From Acidobacteriota bacterium (GTDB taxonomy: Bacteria; Acidobacteriota; Vicinamibacteria; Vicinamibacterales; CAVVIG01): a stretch of DNA of 64,000 nucleotides. The position numbers and the translations under genes are program-made. The notes under the pieces were generated by a model, which saw only the letters and a list, made by a program, of their open reading frames with translations, did no database searches and had not been told where the DNA came from. Location: positions 1-64,000 of the forward strand of contig JADZED010000035.1 in assembly GCA_020850715.1 (NCBI GenBank). Direction: 5' to 3'. Positions 25,211 to 33,216 of the stretch are shown in pieces (positions within the stretch are counted from its first letter, which is position 1; the number at the start of each line of letters is the position of its first letter).

Positions 25211-27520
25211 ATGAGCCTCGTTCCCTCGCTCCTCCAGGCGATCGTCCAGGTCGACGGCGAAGCGCTCGTCATGCACGCGGGCGACAAGCCCTACATCGTC
25301 ACCCCCGGCGGGCAGGTCGATCTCGCCTCGCGCGGACTCACGCTCGAGGCGGTCAACGGCATCATCGGCCAGCTCCTGCCGCCCGAAGTGCTGGGCGCGC
25401 TCGACGAGTTCGGCGCGGCGCAATACCAGCTGCCGACGCGGTCCGAATTCCCGCACGAGCAGTTCACGATCGTGGCGGCCCGCGGCGGCGACGATCTCTG
25501 GGCGGAGATTCGGCGGCGGCGTATTCCCGACGAAGATCAGATCCCCGAAGAGATGTTCGGGCCGGCGGCGACGCAGGGCACGATGCGGCAATCGGCCGCC
25601 GCTGCCGGAGCCGGGCACCTGGCCGCCGCACCCGCCCAGGTGCCGGCGCCTGCACCCCAGCCGGTGGAGGAGGAGGCCCTCTCGGTCGACGACCTTCCGG
25701 TGGCCGCGGCGTCGGCCTCCGGCGAGGCGTTGACCGGCGCCTACATGATCGGCGACGACGAGGCGCTCGATCTGCCCGAGCCCGCCGTGCTGTTTGCGAC
25801 GCGGCGCGGCACCTCCGACGATACACCGGCCGTGCCGACGCGCGGCGACGCGGGCGTTGTCGAGCTGCCGCCGGTGGCGGGCGGCGCGCCTGACGCGCCC
25901 AGCACCCGGCAGGACAGGACCGAGCCCGCCGCGCGGATGGATGCCGCGATCCCAGCAGGTGCGCTCGACCGGTCGCGCGATGCCGGGATCGAGGCCACCG
26001 CAGAGGCTGCGGCCGGCGCGCCGATGTCGACCGGGGAAGCCTTGCCGACCATCGCCCGCGGGCCGGACTCGTCGGGCGCGCCGCCTCTCGCCCGGGCGCC
26101 CATGAGCCCTGCGCCGGCATCGGGGCCGCGGCATGGGGGCGTGACGCAGGCGGCGCCGTCGGCTCCCCGCGAGACGGCGAAACCCCAGGCATCTCCCGCA
26201 CGTGCCGTCGCAGAGTCCGCGGCGCCGCCGCCGGCGGAGCCGAGACAGGCCGCGCCGCTGCACGCGCCGGAGGCGGCGAGACCTGTCCCACCGGCCGTGC
26301 GCGACGGTTCGCCTCCGTCGCCGGCGGGCCCGCAGGCTGTCGCGGCGCCCCAGCCGGCCGTCGTGCTGCCGCTGTCAAGAAGCCCGATTCGTCCGGAGCC
26401 GCCCGCGGAGGTGACGGGCCAGAGCGGGATCGGCCTCGATCGTCTGCTGCGCCTGGCCGCCGCCCGTGGCGCATCGACGCTGTATCTGGTGACCGGGCTG
26501 CGGCCGTCGCTGCGCGTCGACGGCGAGCACCGGGCGCTCGAGGGAGAGCCGCCGCTGAGCGCGTACGACGTCGAATCCCTCGTGCTCGCGATCATGCCGG
26601 AACGCAGCCACGAAGCGCTGCGCACGGGCGCCCCGACCGAATGGGTGTGCGATCTGGAAGAGGTCGGCCGCATCCGATGCATGAGCTATCGCGACCATCG
26701 GGGCCCGGGGGGCGTGTTCCGCCTCATGCCCGTGCGCGCGGTCTCGACCGATCAGCTCGCGCTGCCCCGCGAGATCCAGGCGCTCGCCATCGAGCCCGAG
26801 GGGCTCGTGCTCGTTGCCGGCCCGCGCTCGAGCGGCAAGCGCACGCTGATTGCCGCGCTGATCGATCTCATCAACCGATCGCGGCGCGATCACGTGATCT
26901 CGATCGAGAGCGAGATCAACGTGATGCACGATCGAGGCACCTCGCTCGTCAGCCAGCGTGAGGTGCGTGGAGGCAGCGACGAGGTGCTCGCCGCCGCGCG
27001 CGCCGCGCTGCGCGAGGATCCGGACGTTCTCGCCATCGAGGATCTCCGCAATGGCGCGCTCGTGAACGTCGCGCTCGAGGCGGCCGCGGCGGGCAGGCTC
27101 GTGATCGGCGGCTTCTCGGCCCGGAGCGCCCCCGGCGCCATCGACCGCATCATCGATCTGTACGCACCCGAATACCGTCGCCAGCTCCAGATGGCGATCG
27201 CCGAGCACCTGCGGGGGGTCGTCGCCCAGGTGCTGCTGCGCAAGCAGGGCGGCGGGCGTGTGGCCGCGCGCGAGCTCCTGCTGAATACGCCCGCCGTCGC
27301 GAGCCTGATCGCCGACGGCAAGACCTCGCAGCTGCCGATGGCGATCGAGGGCGGACGGAAGCACGGCATGGTGCCGCTCAACGACGCGCTCGTCGGATTC
27401 GTGCAGAACGGGACCGTCGACCTGCGCGACGCCTACCGCCGCTCGCCAGACCGCGGCGCCTTCCTGGCGCTGTTGAAGCGGCAGGGGATCGATACGTCGC
27501 CGCTGGAGCGGCTCGCGTAG
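25211..27520 (+). CDS. PilT-like ATPase with altered nucleotide motifs
   Basis: This 769-residue protein starts with a PilT N-domain-like region (VDGEALVMHAGDKPYIV, LTLEAVNGIIGQLLP) and then has a Pro/Ala-rich linker of about 300 residues. It ends with a second complete PilT module (from about 405: GASTLYLVTGLRPSLRVDGE). The catalytic motifs deviate from retraction ATPases. Walker A is GPRSSGKRT instead of GPTGSGKST, the Walker B region is DVLAIEDLRN instead of the VGEMRD type, and the TLHT histidine box is GFSA. It probably binds PilT-like partners without normal ATP turnover. No pilus genes flank it. Confidence 0.78.
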   Translation: MSLVPSLLQAIVQVDGEALVMHAGDKPYIVTPGGQVDLASRGLTLEAVNGIIGQLLPPEVLGALDEFGAAQYQLPTRSEFPHEQFTIVAARGGDDLWAEIRRRRIPDEDQIPEEMFGPAATQGTMRQSAAAAGAGHLAAAPAQVPAPAPQPVEEEALSVDDLPVAAASASGEALTGAYMIGDDEALDLPEPAVLFATRRGTSDDTPAVPTRGDAGVVELPPVAGGAPDAPSTRQDRTEPAARMDAAIPAGALDRSRDAGIEATAEAAAGAPMSTGEALPTIARGPDSSGAPPLARAPMSPAPASGPRHGGVTQAAPSAPRETAKPQASPARAVAESAAPPPAEPRQAAPLHAPEAARPVPPAVRDGSPPSPAGPQAVAAPQPAVVLPLSRSPIRPEPPAEVTGQSGIGLDRLLRLAAARGASTLYLVTGLRPSLRVDGEHRALEGEPPLSAYDVESLVLAIMPERSHEALRTGAPTEWVCDLEEVGRIRCMSYRDHRGPGGVFRLMPVRAVSTDQLALPREIQALAIEPEGLVLVAGPRSSGKRTLIAALIDLINRSRRDHVISIESEINVMHDRGTSLVSQREVRGGSDEVLAAARAALREDPDVLAIEDLRNGALVNVALEAAAAGRLVIGGFSARSAPGAIDRIIDLYAPEYRRQLQMAIAEHLRGVVAQVLLRKQGGGRVAARELLLNTPAVASLIADGKTSQLPMAIEGGRKHGMVPLNDALVGFVQNGTVDLRDAYRRSPDRGAFLALLKRQGIDTSPLERLA

Positions 27521-27565
27521 GCGGAGGCCCGCCTGGCAGCACCTCTCAAACCGGGCGCCGTCGAT

Positions 27566-28018
27566 CTACGCGGCCTGGGAAGCGGCCGCGCCGACTCGAA
27601 TCTCGCCGGCCACCGAGAAATCGAGTCCTGCCGCCGGCAGGTGAAATCGCCGGTTCCACCAGTGCTGCCGGCCGACGATCGCGACGATCGCGCCCGTCTC
27701 CGGCGACAGTTCGATGCCTGACAGCCGGCCGATCTGGCGTCCGCGGCGCATCACGCGCGTCGAGTCGGTCAGCATGAGCATGTGCGCCGGCGCGGGAGCC
27801 TCGGCCGGCGCGCTGAAGCCGTGCAGCACGATATCCCCGCCGAAATGATCGGCGGGAACGGCGGCAAGCGGCCGTCTCTCGGCATTCGAGCCGATGCTTC
27901 CATCTGCGCTGACGACGATGTTCCGGACCGCGTGAGTCCTGCGGTCTGCTTCAATGCCGGCGCATCGTCCGATGCGATAGCCGTGCTCGCGAACGTTCGT
28001 CCCGAATGAGAGATCCAT
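27566..28018 (-). CDS. PRC-barrel-like protein
   Basis: This 150-residue protein contains two similar beta-rich repeats, each with a GxxIGRxxGIE pattern (GYRIGRCAGIEADRRTHAV and GRQIGRLSGIELSPETGAI), as in PRC-barrel domains. There is no signal peptide. Such domains occur in RNA-processing and photosynthetic-reaction-centre proteins; its role here is unknown. It is convergent with the PilT-like gene. Confidence 0.6.
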   Translation of the reverse strand: MDLSFGTNVREHGYRIGRCAGIEADRRTHAVRNIVVSADGSIGSNAERRPLAAVPADHFGGDIVLHGFSAPAEAPAPAHMLMLTDSTRVMRRGRQIGRLSGIELSPETGAIVAIVGRQHWWNRRFHLPAAGLDFSVAGEIRVGAAASQAA

Positions 28019-28519
28019 CGGAGCCTCCGTTCACAACATCCCCACGCGCCAGCGGCTGCGGCGGTCCCGCCGTCGGTCCGATTTGATCCGCTGCCGGGTT
28101 CCCACAGGCGCAATCGAACGCCAACCAGAGATCGCGGCGGTCGTCGATCGATCATCGAAGGCCGGGAAGCGCCCGGCCTCAGGCGGGGAGCCTGAGGACC
28201 GGACGTTTCGTCGCGTGTGCGTCACACGCATTCTGGCGGGAGCCAGAATTCAAGGGTCGTCGAGATGTCGTCGTGTTTCGTGCGCATCAACGACGGTCGG
28301 CCCATCGCTCATGCGCGTCGCGAGATCGGCGGCTCCTCCATGTGAACCTCGCCGTCCGAGTGGTTACCTACACCTTACCCATACGCCTCCTCGGCCTCCG
28401 GGTCAAGTCATCCGCTCGTCAGGGCTGTCATTCGGGGCGCCGTCCGGCTGCGGGACTCTGCGCGAGGGGCTTCGCTCCCTGCCTCTCGTCCCGTGGCACC
28501 CTGCTCCGGTGCCCGGCAT
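28019..28519. other. intergenic stretch with clustered hairpins
   Basis: There is no credible coding frame in these 500 bp. Three perfect stems occur in a row: CCTCAGGC/GCCTGAGG (28177-28197), GCGTGTG/CACACGC just before 28230, and ATTCTGGC/GCCAGAAT (28230-28249). They could belong to a structured RNA or to repeat remnants. The rest shows nothing recognisable. Confidence 0.4.
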
Positions 28520-28945
28520 TCACTTTTCGACGTATGGCCCGAGCTCCGCCGCGACGAATTCGAGCACGTCCTCCTCGGTCAGCGCGCCGGGCGTGCGATC
28601 GGCAATCGAACGCTCGGTCTCGAGCACGCGGCGCCCCCGTGCGCGTCTGGTGCGGCCCACGACGCGTGGCGCGTCGTGGGTCGCGTCGAGGAGCAGTTCG
28701 ATGTAGTCGTCGGACGAGCGGTCCGACATCAGGCGTACGCTTCCGCCGGGCGTGAAGACCGTGAACGCGAACCCTTCGGCGCGAAGGACGCCCGCGACCT
28801 GCCGGAGCAGCGGAACCGCCGTCTGCTCGAGAAACTGCTCGTACTCGCGGCCCGCCTGGTCCGCGCGGATCCTGCGGTCGGCGGCCGCCCTGCGGGCCGC
28901 GTCGATCGTTCCGACGATTCGCTTCTTCACGACAGAGATTTCCAT
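28520..28945 (-). CDS. conserved hypothetical protein
   Basis: This 141-residue protein begins MEISVVKKRIVGTIDAARRA and has a helical first half followed by a beta-rich region (VLRAEGFAFTVFTPGGSVRL) and an acidic C-terminus. It has no membrane or signal segment. It is divergent from the SUMF1-like gene. I cannot name a family. Even codon use and a full-length frame support a real gene. Confidence 0.62.
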   Translation of the reverse strand: MEISVVKKRIVGTIDAARRAAADRRIRADQAGREYEQFLEQTAVPLLRQVAGVLRAEGFAFTVFTPGGSVRLMSDRSSDDYIELLLDATHDAPRVVGRTRRARGRRVLETERSIADRTPGALTEEDVLEFVAAELGPYVEK

Positions 28946-29047
28946 GGTTGGGGCGCCGGCCGCGCCTGCGGTCAGGCGATTATGGATCGGCGCGCCGCGC
29001 TCGCGCGGCGTTCCGTCGCGAGGAGTGGAATATACTCGGCCGGTCTG

Positions 29048-29827
29048 ATGGCGACGACCCCGAATCTCGCCAGGATTCCGGCGGGCGACTTCCTGATGGG
29101 TGCCGCCGACGCCGAAGAGGACGAGCGTCCCGTCCATCGCGTGTACGTCAGCGAGTTCTTCATCGGCCGTTTCCCCGTCACCGACGACGACTACGCGCAG
29201 TTCGTGCGCGACACCGGGCACCCTTCGCCCGGCGTGCGGGACCTGCCGCTCATCGCCCGCGGCCGCGAAGCCATGTTCGAGGAGACGGCCGCACCGTACC
29301 GCTGGGAGGGCGACCGGCCGCCTCCCGGCCATGGCAGCCACCCGGTCGTCCTGATCACCTACGAAGACGCCGCGGCCTACTGCGCGTGGCTGTCCGAGGT
29401 CCTGCAGCGCCATGCCCGCCTGCCGACCGAAGCCGAATGGGAGAAGGCCGCGCGTTGCGGAGCCGACGGCCACCGCTTCCCGTGGGGCTCGCAGATCGAC
29501 GCCTCGCACGCCAACTTTCTCGGCGACCCGGCCGTGAAGCACCAGCGCGGCACCCGGCCGACCGGCACCTATCCGCCCAACGCGTACGGGTTGTACGACA
29601 TGATTGGCAACGTGTGGGAGTGGGTGGCAGACTGGTACGCGCCCGACTACTATGGCCGGGGAGAGGCGCGGGATCCTCGCGGCCCGGCGGCCGGGACCAT
29701 GCGGATCGTGCGCGGCGGCTCGTGGGTGAACGCCGACACGTCCATGCTGAGATGCGCCTATCGCCACAAGGTGCCGCCCGACACCTACGCGTACAGCATG
29801 GGATTCAGGATCGTATGCGAAGCCTAG
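29048..29827 (+). CDS. SUMF1/FGE-type sulfatase-modifying-factor domain protein
   Basis: This 259-residue protein is a single formylglycine-generating-enzyme-type domain. IPAGDFLMGAADAEEDERPVH opens the domain (first 20 residues: IPAGDFLMGAADAEEDERPV). RLPTEAEWEKAARCG, YGLYDMIGNVWEWVADWY and the terminal VRGGSWVNADTSMLRCAYRH and MGFRIV follow. The paired catalytic cysteines of true FGE are not both present (only RCAYRH), so it may act differently. No signal peptide or sulfatase gene is nearby. A TATACT box at 29031-29036 lies 11 nt before the ATG. Its end overlaps the SIMPL gene. Confidence 0.86.
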   Translation: MATTPNLARIPAGDFLMGAADAEEDERPVHRVYVSEFFIGRFPVTDDDYAQFVRDTGHPSPGVRDLPLIARGREAMFEETAAPYRWEGDRPPPGHGSHPVVLITYEDAAAYCAWLSEVLQRHARLPTEAEWEKAARCGADGHRFPWGSQIDASHANFLGDPAVKHQRGTRPTGTYPPNAYGLYDMIGNVWEWVADWYAPDYYGRGEARDPRGPAAGTMRIVRGGSWVNADTSMLRCAYRHKVPPDTYAYSMGFRIVCEA

Positions 29828-30507
29828 CGCTCATCGTCGGTCTGCTGCTGCTACCGCTGCCGCTGGCCGCGCAGGACCCGCCGGCGGACCTGCCCATCGT
29901 CGTGACCGCCGGCCGGGCCACCCTGCGCCGCGCGCCCGACCGCGCGTTCGTGTCCATGTCGGTCGAGACCCGCGCCGGCAATCCGCGCGATGCGCAGCGG
30001 CAGGGCGCAGAGCGCATGCGCGAGGTGCTCGATCGCCTCGACCAGGCGGGCGTCCCGAAGGAGGCCATCCGGACCACCGGCTACGACGTGCAGCAGGAAT
30101 TCGACTTCGTCGACGGCCGGCGGGTGCCGCGCAGTTTCCGCGCGCGCAGCACGATCGAAGTGCGCGTCGACGACGTGGCGCGCGTCGGGGAGCTCCTCGA
30201 TGCGGTCGTGCAGGCGGGCGCCACGGCCGTGGACGGCGTCCGGTTCGACCTGCGCGACCGCGACGCAGTCGAGCGGGAAGCGCTGCGCCTGGCAGTGGCC
30301 GACGCCCGCGCGCGCGCCGATGCCGCCGCTGCCGGCGCGGGCGCGCGCGTCGACCGCGTACTGCGAATCGAGGAAGTCCGTGAACCGCCGGCCGTGCCGA
30401 TGCCCCGGTTCGCGATGGCGGGAGCGGCCGAGCAGTCCGCCGTGCCGGTCGAGCCCGGCACGATCGAGATCGACGCGCGCGTGACGCTCACGGCGTCGCT
30501 GAAGTGA
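29815..30507 (+). CDS. periplasmic SIMPL (DUF541) protein
   Basis: This 230-residue protein has a signal peptide (MRSLALIVGLLLLPLPLAAQ) and a SIMPL domain: VVTAGRATLRRAPDRAFVSM, VPKEAIRTTGYDVQQEF and ALRLAVADARARADAAAAGA. SIMPL proteins are periplasmic or outer-membrane proteins of poorly known role, some linked to stress. The ATG overlaps the SUMF1-type gene by 13 nt, and its stop overlaps the next GTG (GTGA), so the three genes form one coupled unit. Confidence 0.85.
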   Translation: MRSLALIVGLLLLPLPLAAQDPPADLPIVVTAGRATLRRAPDRAFVSMSVETRAGNPRDAQRQGAERMREVLDRLDQAGVPKEAIRTTGYDVQQEFDFVDGRRVPRSFRARSTIEVRVDDVARVGELLDAVVQAGATAVDGVRFDLRDRDAVEREALRLAVADARARADAAAAGAGARVDRVLRIEEVREPPAVPMPRFAMAGAAEQSAVPVEPGTIEIDARVTLTASLK

Positions 30508-31163
30508 CCGACGCCGACTACGCCAGAGCGCGGCGGCTCCTGATGCGGCGCGACGCCGTGCTGGCCGCCGTCATCCGCCGGATTGGCCCCTGCGGCCTTG
30601 CCGCACGCCAGCGGGGCGATCATTTTTCCACGCTCGTGCACGCCATCGTCAGCCAGCAGGTGTCCACCAAGGCCGCCGCGACGATCTTCGCGCGTCTCGC
30701 TGCAAGCTGCCCGGGAGGCGCCGTCGTCAATCCGTCCGACGTCGATGCCCTGTCCGACGCGCAGCTGCGCGGCGTCGGTCTGAGCCGGCAGAAGGCCGCC
30801 TACGTGCGCGATCTCTGCGTCCGCCTGCAGGACGGCCGGCTCGATCTTTCCGGGATCGACCGTCTCGACGACGAGCAGGTGATCGCCCGTCTCACCTCGG
30901 TGAAGGGATTCGGACGCTGGACGGCGGAGATGTTCCTGATGTTCCGGCTGCATCGGCCCGACGTGCTGCCGGTCAGCGACCTTGGCATCGTGACCGCCGT
31001 GCAACGGGTCTATCGGCTGCGGGCGCGCCCCAAGCCGGCGCAGCTCCTGAAGCTGGGCGAAGCCTGGCGCCCGTTCCGCTCGGTCGCCTCGTGGTACTTG
31101 TGGCAGACGCTCAGGAACGAGCGGTCGCCCAGAGCAGCAGACACCCGGCCGCGATCGCGATGA
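30504..31163 (+). CDS. DNA-3-methyladenine glycosylase II (AlkA-type)
   Basis: This 219-residue HhH-GPD glycosylase removes alkylated bases. The helix-hairpin-helix and catalytic aspartate are in LTSVKGFGRWTAEMFLMFRL and DVLPVSDLG. STLVHAIVSQQVSTKAAATI is the conserved early helix pair. It lacks the N-terminal regulatory part of E. coli AlkA and resembles the short bacterial form. It starts with GTG overlapping the SIMPL stop. Its last 53 bp overlap the convergent methyltransferase gene. Confidence 0.9.
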   Translation: MTDADYARARRLLMRRDAVLAAVIRRIGPCGLAARQRGDHFSTLVHAIVSQQVSTKAAATIFARLAASCPGGAVVNPSDVDALSDAQLRGVGLSRQKAAYVRDLCVRLQDGRLDLSGIDRLDDEQVIARLTSVKGFGRWTAEMFLMFRLHRPDVLPVSDLGIVTAVQRVYRLRARPKPAQLLKLGEAWRPFRSVASWYLWQTLRNERSPRAADTRPRSR

Positions 31164-31746
31164 GCGTGCCGCGTTCGCTGAAGACCGCGCCGCGCCAGCT
31201 CCCGGCCGGCGCGGCCAGGGGTGGAGAGGGCGGTCGCCGGGCCGCCGGGATCCATCGCTGCACGCGTCCCTGGTACGCGAGGTACGCGTCGCCGAGGCGC
31301 GACGCCAGCAGCCGCTCTTCCCAGCTCACGATGGCGTGGTACTCGAGCGCGAGCAGCCCGGCGACGATGGGCGCGAGCCAGACCAGGCGCGCGGCGAGCG
31401 CGAAGCCTGTCCACAGCCCGATGTTGCCGATGTAGAGTGGATTGCGCACGAGCGCGAACGGACCGGTCTCGACCAGCGGCCCCAGCCGGTCGCTGCGCGT
31501 GCGGGAGATGACGCCGATGTGGCGTACGCCCCAGAGACGCAGCGCCTCGCCGCCGGCCACGAGCACGGCGCTCGCGGCCAGCAGGGCGGCCGACGGTTGG
31601 GTTCGGCCTGCGCGTACGAATAGAATCGTCAGGATCAGCGGGACGGGAGTCCAGGTCCGGTGCCGGAACAGCCAGCCGCCGGCGCGGACAAGCGCTCCTG
31701 CATCTGCTTGCAGTGGTTGGTCTTGCTTGAGCGTACCGGACGTCAT
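31111..31746 (-). CDS. membrane isoprenylcysteine methyltransferase-like protein
   Basis: This 211-residue protein has about five transmembrane helices and the ICMT/PEMT-type signature GPFALVRNPLYIGNIGLWTG followed by LALEYHAIVSWEERLL, which bind SAM at the membrane face. Bacterial members methylate unknown lipids or small molecules. It is divergent from cysM and shares that 67-bp promoter region. The C-terminal Pro-rich loop is followed by one last helix. Its 3' end overlaps the glycosylase gene by 53 bp. Confidence 0.82.
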   Translation of the reverse strand: MTSGTLKQDQPLQADAGALVRAGGWLFRHRTWTPVPLILTILFVRAGRTQPSAALLAASAVLVAGGEALRLWGVRHIGVISRTRSDRLGPLVETGPFALVRNPLYIGNIGLWTGFALAARLVWLAPIVAGLLALEYHAIVSWEERLLASRLGDAYLAYQGRVQRWIPAARRPPSPPLAAPAGSWRGAVFSERGTLIAIAAGCLLLWATARS

Positions 31747-31780
31747 CGGGCCTGCGGAGTATAGACCGACTGGCGTCTGT

Positions 31781-31803
31781 TATAATTCGGACTACTTCGG
31801 TCG
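31781..31803 (+). promoter_or_regulatory. cysM promoter with GGACT-N5-GGTCG motif
   Basis: A perfect TATAAT (31781-31786) is followed by GGACTACTTCGGTCG (31789-31803). The same spaced halves, GGACT-N5-GGTCG, occur at 34732-34746 just after the -10 region of iscR. GACY-N5-RGTC is an imperfect palindrome resembling the core of IscR type-1 sites. Control by the nearby IscR is inferred. Confidence 0.6.
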
Positions 31804-31813
31804 TATTTTACCG

Positions 31814-32761
31814 ATGCCCACAGAAGCCTTCTCTCCTGCGGAACGGTCCACGGGCGAACGCCAGTCGAGCGTGCTCGATCTGATCGGCCGCACGCCGCTC
31901 GTGCGGCTGCCGCGGTTCGAGCGCGAGACGCCGGGCGTGGAGATCCACGCGAAGCTCGAATGGCAGAATCCTGGTGGTTCGGTGAAGGATCGCGCCGCCG
32001 CCCGGATGGTCCTGGAGGGCGAGCAATCGGGTGCGCTCAGATCCGGCAAGACGATACTGGACGCGACGTCCGGCAACACGGGCATCGCTTATGCGATGGT
32101 GGGCGCGGCGCGCGGCTATTCGGTGACGCTCTGCCTGCCCGAGAATGCGAGCTCGGAACGCAAGCTCGTGCTGCGGGCGCTGGGCGCCACGCTCGTGCTG
32201 ACCAATCCGCTCGAGGGGACCGATGGTGCGATTCGGGAGGCGAAGCGGCTCTTCGCCGGCGATCCCGACCGCTACTTCTACCCCGATCAGTACAGCAACG
32301 ACGCGAACTGGCGGGCGCACTACGACACGACCGCCGCCGAGATCATCGAACAGACCAGCGGGCGGTTGACGCATTTCGTGGCCGGGCTCGGCACGAGCGG
32401 CACCTTCATCGGCACCGGCCGGCGGCTGCGCCGGTTCAATCCGGCGATCCGGCTGATCTCGTTCCAGCCCGATGGTCCGTTTCACGGCCTCGAGGGCATG
32501 AAGCACATGGCCTCGGCGATCGTGCCGCCGATCTACGATCCGACGCTCGCCGACGAAGATCTGGCGGTCGGCACCGAAGCGGCGTACGCGATGGTGCGCC
32601 GGCTCGCTCGCGAGGAGGGGCTGCTGGCGGGCATCTCGTCGGGCGCCGCGCTGGTCGCGGTGCTCGACGTGGCCAGACGGATCGAGAGCGGCCTCATCGT
32701 GACCATCTTTCCCGACGGCGCCGAGCGTTATCTCAGCGACTCGTTCTGGAACGCCGAATGA
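31814..32761 (+). CDS. cysM: cysteine synthase (CysM-type)
   Basis: This 315-residue PLP enzyme of the OASS family replaces the beta-group of an activated serine with sulfur. The PLP lysine is in NPGGSVKDRAAARM, the substrate loop is ILDATSGNTGIAYAM, and the phosphate loop is GLGTSGTFIGTGRRL. ISFQPDGPFHGLEGMKHM and GISSGAA follow. It is the first gene of cysM-JAMM-CysO/MoeZ, the same set as Mycobacterium tuberculosis cysM-mec-cysO. That suggests it uses a CysO-type thiocarboxylate as sulfur donor rather than free sulfide. It overlaps the next gene by ATGA. The frame is open far upstream; the ATG at 31814 sits correctly after the promoter. Confidence 0.92.
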   Translation: MPTEAFSPAERSTGERQSSVLDLIGRTPLVRLPRFERETPGVEIHAKLEWQNPGGSVKDRAAARMVLEGEQSGALRSGKTILDATSGNTGIAYAMVGAARGYSVTLCLPENASSERKLVLRALGATLVLTNPLEGTDGAIREAKRLFAGDPDRYFYPDQYSNDANWRAHYDTTAAEIIEQTSGRLTHFVAGLGTSGTFIGTGRRLRRFNPAIRLISFQPDGPFHGLEGMKHMASAIVPPIYDPTLADEDLAVGTEAAYAMVRRLAREEGLLAGISSGAALVAVLDVARRIESGLIVTIFPDGAERYLSDSFWNAE

Positions 32762-33216
32762 GCGGCCGGCCCCTGAGGCTCGGCCCGGGCGTCGCCGAGG
32801 CCATCCGGGCGCACGGCGCGGAGGCGTTCCCGCACGAGTGCTGCGGCGGCCTGGTCGGCCGTGAGGGACTGGTGCTCGCAACCGTGCCGCTGCCGAACAC
32901 GACGGAGGAGGGACCGCGGCGGCGGTTCCTCGTCCGGCCGTCCGACTACCGGGTCGCCGAGCGGCGTGCAGGAGATCTGGAGGGCGATCTCCTCGGCTTC
33001 TACCATTCGCATCCCGATCATCCGGCGCGTCCGTCGCAATATGATCTCGATCACGCCTGGCCGACCTTCGCCTACGTGATCGTGTCGGTCATGGCGGGCG
33101 CTCCCGCGGACATGACGGTGTGGTTTCTGAAGGACGATCGATCCAACTTCGAAGAGGGCGAGCTCCATGGCGACACGAATTCTGATTCCTACTCCGCTGC
33201 GGCCGTACACCGATAG
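32758..33216 (+). CDS. mec: JAMM/MPN+ metalloprotease (Mec-like)
   Basis: This 152-residue JAB1/MPN protease has all zinc and catalytic residues: Glu27 in FPHECCGG and the His-x-His-x10-Asp box FYHSHPDHPARPSQYDLDHA (His83, His85, Asp96). In M. tuberculosis, Mec releases cysteine from the CysO-Cys adduct. Here its gene overlaps cysM by ATGA and the following CysO-MoeZ gene by 50 nt in another frame. It could also cut the fused CysO domain after its internal Gly-Gly. Cytosolic location is inferred. Confidence 0.9.
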   Translation: MSGRPLRLGPGVAEAIRAHGAEAFPHECCGGLVGREGLVLATVPLPNTTEEGPRRRFLVRPSDYRVAERRAGDLEGDLLGFYHSHPDHPARPSQYDLDHAWPTFAYVIVSVMAGAPADMTVWFLKDDRSNFEEGELHGDTNSDSYSAAAVHR

